A stretch of DNA of 64,000 bases from Siphonodentalium dalli (Eukaryota > Mollusca > Scaphopoda > Gadilida > Siphonodentaliidae). The position numbers were made by a program, and so were the translations under genes. Numbering within the stretch: position 1 is the first letter of the stretch; every line of letters begins with the position of its first letter. The notes beneath the pieces are model-generated. The model was not told where the DNA came from and searched no databases. It saw only the letters and a program-made list of their open reading frames with translations. The stretch is taken from NCBI GenBank assembly GCA_032622095.1, contig CP136067.1, forward strand, positions 92,992,707 to 93,056,706, read 5' to 3'. Below are positions 55,671-64,000 of this stretch, piece by piece.

Positions 55671-56545
55671 ATGGAAAACGACCAGTGCAAAAGCTAACAC
55701 TAACATTCGAGAGGCCCGAAAACAGGAGGACTTCACACGAGCAAATTCTCAGGGAATGTGAAAGTGTTGTAGATAGAAGTGACTTGGCGGCGATTCGGAT
55801 AACACGGAAGGCTTGTTTTATAACATTAAACAATGATAAAGCTAAGAAAGATCTACAAAAAGCTATACTTCGGGTTGGAGGAAAACGGGTTCGTGCTTTG
55901 GAAATAGGTGCTAAAAGGTCGACATTGGTAACCGTTACAGAGGCACCTGACATGACTGTACTACCATGCAAATATTGTGACAATAAACACTACCACTATC
56001 CACTATCAGATGGATGATAAGTCTATAGCTGAAATTCTTTCTAAGTTTGGAAAAGTTCTACATGACACTTGGAAAAGAGGTAATATTCATGAGACACTAG
56101 TCAAAACCGGATCAAGATCAGTATTGATTGAAGATTGTAAAGATATTCTCCATGAACTATCCATATGGCAGTATGGGGTGTGCATTTATTCTGACATGAC
56201 TGTACTACCATGCAAATAGTGTGACAATAAACACTACCCTACAGAAAGGTGTAAGCAGAAACTGGTTCCACGTGAGCGCTACTCAGAACCCCTTTGCACC
56301 CGGTGCTTGCAGAAAGACCGTGACAGAGCGAATTGTGTTAACGACATTGTGTGCCGAAAATGGGAATATCCGCATTTGACGTATGTAGACAATACGAAGT
56401 TATTCAGACAGCAGGACGGACGGCTGGTGAAATCTTTGTTTCAAAAACGGACTCGAGCGGAGAACATCTGAGCCCAGATGGAAAGAGTAAGTTAAAATGG
56501 TTGAGACTGCGACAAACGACAGAAAACGATCACGAAGCGTGACTT
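55671..56545 (+). pseudogene. CR1 ORF1, RRM-like with zinc knuckles, broken
   Basis: The ATG at 55671 (MENDQCKS) is out of frame with the main body, which is open from 55685 (LTFERPENRR, ILRECESVVD, RITRKACFITL, VGGKRVRALEIG). After a frame change it continues DDKSIAEILSKFGKVLHDTW to SVLIEDCKD, resembling the RRM-type domain of LINE ORF1. The zinc-knuckle region follows, C-x2-C-x4-H..C and C-x2-C (about 56206-56360). One Tyr codon in it is now TAG (56217-56219). A 46-bp piece of this knuckle (56193-56238) is also present upstream at 55949-55994, inserted between two parts of the RRM. It would bind element RNA if intact. Confidence 0.65.
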
Positions 56546-57109
56546 CTCCACTTTTGTTAGAGCAGACATAAACAGTATTATATGCAATCTAAAAGCGCTA
56601 TCAATACCATGTTTATCTGAATATTTACATGCAGTATTTTTGGATGGTCTATATAAATCAGACCCACACCCACCCACGCTTCGAGCCAAATTACTACACA
56701 CCATGAACATATGTATAAAATCCATGGTTACGAACTGCATTTAAAACACTAACAATTTATAAACAGTCCCCTCTCATTGACAAGCTGTTTTTTTTTTCTT
56801 TCTTGTTTTTCCTCTTCTTTTTAAATTGTCAAGAGATGAGCTTCCTCTTGTATGTGTATATATGTTTTCTAAATATTTTCTATATTCAACACTTTGTACT
56901 AAATTCTCCATATACCCATTCCAATTCCTCACTACTGCATGAGTGTACGAAAAATGATAACCAAAACTTCGACAAATTTCCATTAGCATTACTCAACATG
57001 ATATTCCAATTCATAATGCATTATTATACTCTAAAGAAATTCCTGAATCAAATAGGGCCAATCAAATTGCTCTCCTTGGATTTTCTATTGTATCTCACCT
57101 TGTATTGTA
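56546..57109. other. Spacer between CR1 ORF1 and ORF2
   Basis: AT-rich with a long T-run (56790-56822). Open frames here have no recognisable motif. It may hold an extension of ORF2 upstream of its ATG, or simply a linker. Confidence 0.35.
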
Positions 57110-57489
57110 ATGATTGATATTTCTCAGTATAGAGCAAGGATTGGCTCATTTTACAACTATGCTACTCGACTCCACAAATCAAAAAGTCTAGATTACAACT
57201 CTTCCCATCACGTCCTACTATATTGTATTTTAAGACTTATGGGATTGAGCTGCAATTTATGTACACGCATAGCACTCATGTTGCATTTCTTATCTGATAT
57301 ATTTCCCAATGAATGTATATTGAAATTTATAAAATTACAAAATGAGAAACTAATAACTTCAAGAAAGGCTCAATCTACAGCAGCGGGTGGGGGTTACGAA
57401 TCATTTAATTGTTATAAGTATATTACACGTAGTTGTAGTGTGTTATTTATATCATTGTTGTCATTAGCCACAATTATTATTCTGCTTTT

Positions 57490-57520
57490 TATTGGATGTG
57501 TTGAATGTAACCCCGGCCCG
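57490..57520 (+). other. 2A-like ribosome-skipping motif (variant)
   Basis: Codes GCVECNPGP within LINE ORF2, after a hydrophobic stretch (VLFISLLSLATIIILLFI). In known 2A peptides translation skips the bond between the last Gly and Pro, releasing the upstream part. The conserved Asp before V-E is Cys here, so efficiency is uncertain. Confidence 0.65.
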
Positions 57521-59568
57521 CGCGATGATGGCTTGTCGTTCTTACTTCTTAATACACAAAGCATACGTAACAAGATTGAAACAATCGCTGTTGAAATGGA
57601 TGATTATGATGTGTGTATGTTTACTGAAACATGGCTAAGTTCTTCGGTTGATAATATAGACTTGGCGATACCTGGTTTTAATGAAGTGGTCAGAAACGAC
57701 AGGATCGGTAAAACAGGAGGTGGCGTGGCCGTCTTTATTCGCGACTCGGTTAGTTTCAAACATCGTGATGATTTAATGAATCCCAACATAGAATCTGTAT
57801 GGGTAGAGATAACTCATCCTATTAGTGGTGCACGTGACAGCGGATGTGAATTGATAGTCACCGGTGACTTCAATGAAGATCAAACCCATACCCCTCGAGG
57901 GCACATTCATAACTTAAGTAGCGCATGCGGTCTCAAGCAAATAATAAAAACTCCAACACACTTTACTGAAAATTCGAGTACTATTTTGGATCTTTTTCTC
58001 GTATCAAACCCAGACACAGTCAAAGATTACACCATTCTCGATCCGTTTCATGCAGACTTGAAGCGATATCACTGCCCAGTTAATGTACTTTTTAAATATG
58101 GAAACAACAGGCCTAAAAATACTATAAAACGCACTATTTGGAATTACAACCTTGCTGATTACGTTAAAATGAACCAAGCTTTTGATGAATGGAATACCTC
58201 AGATGATCTTAATAACTATAATTGTAACTCATTGACAAGTACTGTAACCACAAAAATAATGAACGTAGCGAAAACATTTATACCAAATAAGGTAGTACTA
58301 GTCCGCAGAGATAATCCACCATGGCTTACTTGCAACATCCGTAGACTAATAGGGGAACGGAGAAAAATCCATAAAAAAGCTAAATGTTCTAATACTGCAT
58401 CCGATTGGTCAAATTACAGAAACAAAAGAAATGAAGTAATATCAGAAGTCAGAAAAGCAAAGCGAAATCATATCATGAAACAAGAGCTCCTCCTCAATGA
58501 CAGTAGTAGTGACACCTCCACCCGGTGGAAAACACTTCAGCAGCTAATGTTCTCCCATAGTAGTCGAACAATCCCCCCTATCACGGATGGTAATGACATC
58601 CTGGTATCACCTATGGAAAAGGCTGAATGCTTTAATACATACTTCTGCAATATATCATCACTAAACGAAGATGGAGTAACCGTCCCAATCTGTTCGGAAA
58701 ATCCTTGGCGTCCTCTTCTGTCAGATATTAAGTTGAGTACCGATGATGTAAGGGAGGCCCTCCATTCTGTAAATCCTTCAAAGGCTTCTGGCCCAGATCA
58801 AATTAGTCCCAAAACATTGAAATACTGTTCGGAAACACTTTGCTACCCCTTAGCAAAAATGTTCAATAAATTTCTAGAAGAATCACTGTTCCCCCAAGAA
58901 TGGAAACGTTCAAATGTTGTCCCAATATACAAAAAAGGCGAAAAATCTCTATTTTCTAATTATAGACCTATATCATTGTTAAGTTGTATGTCTAAAGCTT
59001 TTGAAAAGTGCATTTATAAAAAAATGTGGGTTTTTTTACTACCAACGGACTTATATCAATATATCAATCTGGCTTTGTTAGAGGTGACTCTACTGTATAC
59101 CAATTAACAGATATTTACGATTACATTACTGATTCATTAGATCAAGGTAAAGAAATTAGATTTGTGTTTTGTGATGTCGGTAAAGCTTTTGATAAGGTCT
59201 GGCATAAGGGCCTCCTTTACAAATTGGTACGTATAGGTATAACTGGTAATCTTTTAAAACTCCTTGAGTCTTATTTAACACATCGTCAGCAACGGGTAGT
59301 CTTACACAGTGCTAATTCAGAATGGAACCAAGTGAGAGCCGGTGTCCCCCAGGGAGTTTACTCGGACCCCTTCTATTCTTAATCTAAATCAATGATATAG
59401 CTGAACATGTTACTTGTCACATTCGGCTTTTTGCAGATGACACATCAATGTTTTAACCATAGAAGACCCAAATCGAGCAGCAGATTTAATTAACAGTGAT
59501 ATTGCAAAGTTGGTTGAATGGTCGAATCGTTGGCTTGTTACTTTTAATGAAATAAAAACCGAATCTCT

Positions 59569-60128
59569 CAGGGGGGGGGGGTCGGAAAATTTTTTCAGGC
59601 ACGTATGGCATTTTTTCCCTTTCGATCATTTTTTTTTACCCACCCACCCCCACCGCCAAATTTTTTTCCGTTTTCAGCAGTTTTTTCCGACCATTTTTTG
59701 ACACCCACCCCCCCCCTTTTAACACTAAAACAGAGATTTGCGGGGGGGAATTCACTGTAAACAGCTGTATATGAATTTCTGTGCATACTATTTATCATGG
59801 ATGTTAACATGGACATGTAAATAGGAATGAGTAATTTTGAGGTCATTCGGCCAAAAAAACATGGCTGCCAGCGGCCATCTTGGATTTCAAAATTTGCAAC
59901 AAAATACAACACGATAACTGCCTGCAGTCAGTTTACCAGTTAGAATTACATTATTTCTCTCATTCAAACTGATTCAAAGTGGTTTTGAAGCCCAACTCGT
60001 TGCCAAAACACTAAAAACAAGCAGGAATTTTTTTTTTTAGTTGCGGAAAAAATTGCTTGTTGGTGGCTTTGACCACCCACCCACCCCGGCATACGTGCCG
60101 GAAGAAATTTTGTCACCCCCCCCCCCTG
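59569..60128. mobile_element. hAT-type MITE inserted in the CR1 ORF2
   Basis: The left end CAGGGGGGGGGG then TCGGAAAATTTTTTC is mirrored on the right by GAAATTTTGTCACCCC...CCTG. 'aatctct' flanks it on both sides (59562-59568 and 60129-60135), a 7-8-bp target duplication. CAG..G ends with about 8-bp duplications suit hAT elements. The reading of the LINE protein continues directly on the other side (KTES / LLISRK), so the insertion came after the LINE. It carries G/C homopolymers and no transposase. Confidence 0.8.
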
Positions 60129-61758
60129 AATCTCTTCTTATTTCCCGGAAAACAAATCCCCCTGATCACCACCTCTTATTATGGCAAATTGTATTATTGA
60201 GGAAGTTAAGTCTCATAGACATATTGGTCTCACACTTAATAATACGGGTACGTGGGCAGCGCATATTGACGACATCACTGATAAAGCATGGAATAGAGTT
60301 AACCTAATGAGGAAATACACAATACATGTTATCTAGAAACACCCTTCAGAAAACTTATTTTGCATTTATTCGTCCAGTATTGGAATATGCTGCGCCTGTG
60401 CGGGACAACTATGGCATAACATTGATCAATCGAATTGAAAAGATACAACACGAAGCGGCTAGAATAGTATCAGGAGCGACAAGAAGGATTAATGCTAACA
60501 ATATAATATCTGATCTTGGCTGGGAGACTTTGGCGGATAGACGGAAAAAATTCAAGTTACACCAATTTTAAAAAATGTTTCATCGATCATCACCCCAGTA
60601 TCTCTATACCCTTGTTAATCACGAGAACCCAGGAGCAGAACGATACTCGTTCAGAAAAAGTTCACTCAGACCCCCTCGATCAGATCTCTCCTTATACATG
60701 GATACATTTCTGCCATCAGCGACCAGATTATGGAATAACTTGACCCCTGAACTGAAACAAGCGGAATCCCTCGAAGTATTTAAATCGCGACTAGATGCAG
60801 GTAAACGTCTAAACATGAGAAGAACTCTTCACCTAAACTTGTGTTCTAGTCGAAAAGCCCAAATAATCCACACCCAACTAAGACTCAAATGTAGTAGTCT
60901 TAATAAAGACCTCCACGAGAATCACATAAAAGAAAGCAACAGATGCTCATGTGGTGACATAGAAAGCGCAGATCACTTTCTTTTAGTCTGCCCTTTATAC
61001 AACCAAATCAGGGATTAATGCTTTATGCCATTAGAAACAAAATACAGAGACAGTGTAATGCTCTTAAATGGCTCAAATTCTCTTACACTTAGCACCAACC
61101 ACAAAATCTTTAAAGTAACTCAAAACTTTCATTACCAGAAGAGAACGTTGCAGTCCTTTATCATAAGATATAGAATCATATCAGTACTGAATAAAACTTT
61201 GGCCAAATACGTCCACTTAATCTAGTAGCATAGTTACCCGATTCAGTGAATTTCCGTTAAATTTGCATTAAGTGTCAATCATCATGAAAAACAAAGTTAT
61301 AAAGATCTATAAAGATAGATATATTTGAGAATACTTGTAAACAAGTCATGACTAACAAAGATAGATATATTTGAGAATACTTGTAAGCACACAGCAGTAG
61401 TAAATCACCCTCTGTCCCACTCCTTCCATCTCTTCTGTCTCAACTTAATGTTAGTAACTTGTTATTTTCATTCCCCCAACCTGTTCTCTTTAACTCAGCC
61501 TCTTGCCATACGCTCCTTCTACATACTATTCTGCATGCTTTTCTTTTCCGAGGAGATAACTTCAAATAAGCGTGACCCGCTTATTGTTAGATCCTCTTCG
61601 CCATCCTTTTCTTCTAACCTGTCATTTAATTTAACTCATATTGTTCAATGTCTTATTTCATGTATACATGTATTAATTGAGGGTATAAATAAATATTGTT
61701 TACACCGAATTCTCCAAATACTGTGGTGAAGTGACCCGCAAACTGTGACAATTGATTT

Positions 61759-62290
61759 TTGACTCATTGTGATTTACATATTCATTTATTGCATACCATT
61801 GATTGCAATAATTCATCTAATTATCAACATGGTATAACAAACGATCCGAACAATAATGATCACGGCAGTTGTGGACGTATAAGTTATTGTGTTAACAAAC
61901 GGGGCGAGTTGATTGACAACCATTTAGCCAATCAGAAACCTGCTATAATTGACTCGAGCGATATTGACAGCGCGGGCGAATTGACTGATCATGTAACCGT
62001 AAATCAATCAAAACAATGTAACGGGAGCACTCGTGCGAGTACAAGCAGAACGCGAAGCTCATCTGATTGCAATACCGTACTCCGTATGGACAGTGACTTG
62101 TGTAATGTATATGCGTGCGACAACAATCATTATGTTGAACCGTTGGCTCTTCATAATCTGAGGCCCGCCGTAAATGCGTTTAACGTGCGACCCACGGAGA
62201 GCCGGACTCGTCAACTGAAGATCTTAAATCTGAATGTACTAGTCTGGTCGATAAACTAAACTTTTAGGGTCAACCTAGAATAAATTTGGA
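61759..62290 (+). pseudogene. 5' fragment of another LINE ORF2 (start of endonuclease)
   Basis: The 166-codon frame from about 61759 is mostly low-motif and Asn/Ser-rich. It ends in RTRQLKILNLNV, followed in another frame by a C..LVDKLNF-like stretch. LNV-CGL.SKL is the usual start of the endonuclease of RTE-X/Nimb-like LINEs, so this may be the N-terminal leader of such an ORF2, cut off at about 62290. It might be the same family as the C-terminal fragment at 30631, but this cannot be shown here. Confidence 0.5.
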
Positions 62291-62356
62291 CTAAGTTTGT
62301 TTCTATTCCATTTTCGAAAAATTCAGAATTTCTGTGGTATTGTGTTATTTTTTTTA

Positions 62357-62502
62357 CAAAATTGTCTACTAAGAAACCGGGTTGGAAGCAGTATGAAAAT
62401 TAGTATTAAATAAAATGTACGATGTACAGTCTCTTCGATCTAGTGAGATAGGGTACTGTTGAAGAGATGAGTGTATCTTTACAGTATAATCAGCATTACG
62501 GC
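62357..62502 (+). repeat. 145-bp direct repeat, copy 1
   Basis: 'acaaaattgtctactaagaa' through 'cagtataatcagcattacg'. It matches 63603-63750 with a few substitutions and a 5-base gap after 'gatagggtact'. Confidence 0.9.
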
Positions 62503-63602
62503 AACTAATACCAAATTAGTAATAAAATATAATACACACAAACAATGCTTAGTCGTAAACCATATCGGTAGAATGTCTGTCCCTATATGGCCGCCAAAAT
62601 GGACAAAATCGTATGAAATTTACAATTTGTGGAAAATTGAATAGCTAGTCATACAAGAACGAACAAGCCCTCGAATTATACGAGGAAGGATGATCTCAGA
62701 GTATACGGGGAGCTTTTAATAATAGATGTAAGAATTATCTCTCAATGTATCTCGCGAGAGAGCAAACGAAAGCCAGGTCTCATACAACAATTAAATATGG
62801 ACTTTTTGGGCGCCAAGAAACAGAAGAATAACGCAGTTTTATCTGTATTGTTTATCTTGAATCGCGTAATATATGTGCAAATAAACAGTTAAATGTGATC
62901 TAATAGGGATGCATTGCCATGTGACCTTTTCTAGAAGCAGAAATGTATGTAATGAAAACAGTCTCCCGAATGTGACAGATAATCATTTATTTTTAAATCT
63001 ACAACGCCAAATATGTCAAAATTCACTACTATAGAACAGTATGAGAGCTATTCATATGGTACTAGGTAAAATGTGTAGATCATATTGTCCGTGTCTTAAA
63101 ATAGTAGTCATAGTTGCCTCGGTCAAGTGACTAAACACGAATATTTCGCTTTTATCACAGAAATACATGGTGCTATACCATGAACGCAATTTATCAAAAT
63201 ACAAAGGAGTACAATAGACTATCTTCAATAAATTCTCAACATAACCAAATTTGCCTACATACTATGTGGTAGAGACTGTCTTTATACCTGGAAATTATAT
63301 GTGCTTAAATGCAATAAGGCCACATACACGCGAAGCGTACTACCTTTTCTGCAACCGCATCGCCGCGTTTACCCATTCTCCCTAATGTAACACATATCTG
63401 TTACATAGAAAACCATAAATAGCAACATTGAGTGAATGATAAACGCAGAACTAATAACTTTAAACGCTGATGACCTGATATTTAGCGCAAGTAGGTGTGT
63501 GGCAATGGTAATATAATTTCAAACAACAAGATACTGAAAACTAATATTGTGCATTGCGTGGTACATATTCCCGTTGTACAGTGTCGATTGAAGTAATTTG
63601 AA
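62503..63602. other. Sequence between the two direct repeats
   Basis: No coding capacity or inverted ends were recognised. It contains one 'ggccgccaaaatgg' word also seen in the foldback element arms. Confidence 0.4.
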
Positions 63603-63750
63603 CAAAATTGTCTACTAAGAAACCGGGTTGTAAGCAGTATGAAAATTTGTATTAAATAAAATGTACGATGTACAGTCTCTTCGATCTAGTGAGATAGGGC
63701 ACTATTCTGTTGAAGAGATGAGTGTATCTTTACAGTATAATCAGCATTAC
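63603..63750 (+). repeat. 145-bp direct repeat, copy 2
   Basis: The 72-codon ORF starting at 63661 arises in this copy because of the small insertion. In copy 1 the frame stops early. No domain was recognised in it. Confidence 0.85.
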
Positions 63751-64000
63751 GACATACGTGTATGGTTTATTATCACGGAGAGTGTTGAAAATTCCGGAAA
63801 TATAACTAGTATTTACACAGCAAGGGTGTGGACTTCAGTTTCTGCGTTACATTCAATAATTAATCATCATTCCAAATGAAACTACCACGCACTGTGTGAC
63901 GAAATATTACTTCGTGTGTTGCATGCCCGAAATAACTGTTATTGGCCCGACTGTTTGGGTGCATTCTAAGCAGAAAACCCGAACATAAATCATTGGGTTA

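Larger units (their letters stand above)
57110..61018 (+). pseudogene. CR1 ORF2: 2A-like peptide, endonuclease, reverse transcriptase, zinc finger
   Basis: The first frame is open for 665 codons from ATG 57110. Residues 1-128 are a Leu/Ile-rich leader ending in a hydrophobic run. Residues 129-137 are GCVECNPGP, a 2A-like ribosome-skipping motif (the usual form has Asp where Cys130 stands). Endonuclease follows: LLLNTQSIRNK, FTETWL, GGGVAVFIRD and GDFN (about 57862). About 80-100 residues normally before GDFN are missing. RT begins near 58780 (NPSKASGPDQISP, NYRPISLLSC), shifts frame near 59030, shows motif A CDVGKAFDKVWHKG and motif B GVPQG, then shifts again before LFADDTSM (about 59430). 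After the MITE at 59569 it resumes (HIGLTLNNTG, RPVLEYAAPV). It ends with CSCG...H...C, a C-terminal finger. Not functional as it stands. Confidence 0.85.
55600..61710 (+). mobile_element. CR1-like non-LTR retrotransposon, near full length, inactive
   Basis: ORF1 with an RNA-binding and zinc-knuckle layout is followed by an AT-rich spacer and then ORF2 with a 2A-like peptide, APE endonuclease, RT and a C-terminal zinc finger. Several frameshifts, an endonuclease deletion and an inserted MITE have inactivated it. The 3'UTR holds a duplicated 'agatagatatatttgagaat' segment (61310 and 61359). Both outer limits are approximate. Confidence 0.75.

Overview
This window looks like AT-rich nuclear DNA from an animal, most likely a marine mollusc or another lophotrochozoan. 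That is an inference from four things: a Toll-like receptor with invertebrate-type TIR boxes, a spliced cytochrome P450 of the CYP4 type, several classes of non-LTR retrotransposon, and interspersed repeats of the kind common in mollusc genomes (CTGT microsatellite-headed modules, 'ggggcataactc' modules). Nothing points to a bacterial or viral genome: exons have GT-AG borders, and most of the sequence is transposon debris.

Host genes. Only two are well supported. (1) An apparently intact single-exon Toll-like receptor lies on the minus strand at 17203-19650: signal peptide, leucine-rich repeats, one cysteine cluster, one membrane span and a TIR domain. A splice acceptor just before its ATG suggests a 5'UTR intron. 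(2) Four consecutive exons of a CYP4-like P450 lie on the plus strand at 43464-53580. They cover the stretch before the I-helix, the GHDTT I-helix, and the ESLR K-helix. The earlier exons and the heme-binding exon are not visible. Its introns are swollen by nested mobile elements and a 45-bp minisatellite.

Layout. 1-1045: minus-strand LINE ORF1 running off the left edge. 1.86-3.25 kb: degenerate direct repeats. 3.27-3.95 kb: minus-strand endonuclease fragment of a LINE. 4.6-7.6 kb: plus-strand L2/Crack-like LINE with an intact-looking reverse transcriptase, a 42-bp repeat inside its ORF and a hairpin/(TAA)n tail. 7.7-16.7 kb: gene-free, several diverged repeat families. 17.2-19.65 kb: TLR. 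20.37-25.55 kb: a foldback-type element with about 1.4-kb inverted arms and inner tandem repeats. 26.89-29.09 kb: a second inverted-repeat element. 29.1 and 38.5 kb: two piggyBac-type MITEs with TTAA flanks. 30.6-32.26 kb: C-terminal end of another LINE. 32.27-38.42 kb: Helitron-like modules joined head to tail. 39.2-40.4 kb: GC-rich retroelement remnant. 43.5-53.6 kb: P450 exons with a stack of insertions. 55.6-61.7 kb: a CR1-like LINE with a 2A-like peptide, several frameshifts and an inserted hAT-type MITE. 61.8-62.3 kb: start of another LINE. 62.36 and 63.6 kb: a 145-bp direct repeat.

No single operon-like novel system is present. The most unusual content is structural: the foldback element, the head-to-tail Helitron arrays, the long perfect hairpin and nested insertions in the P450 intron, the variant 2A peptide, and the TLR whose BB-loop proline is leucine.
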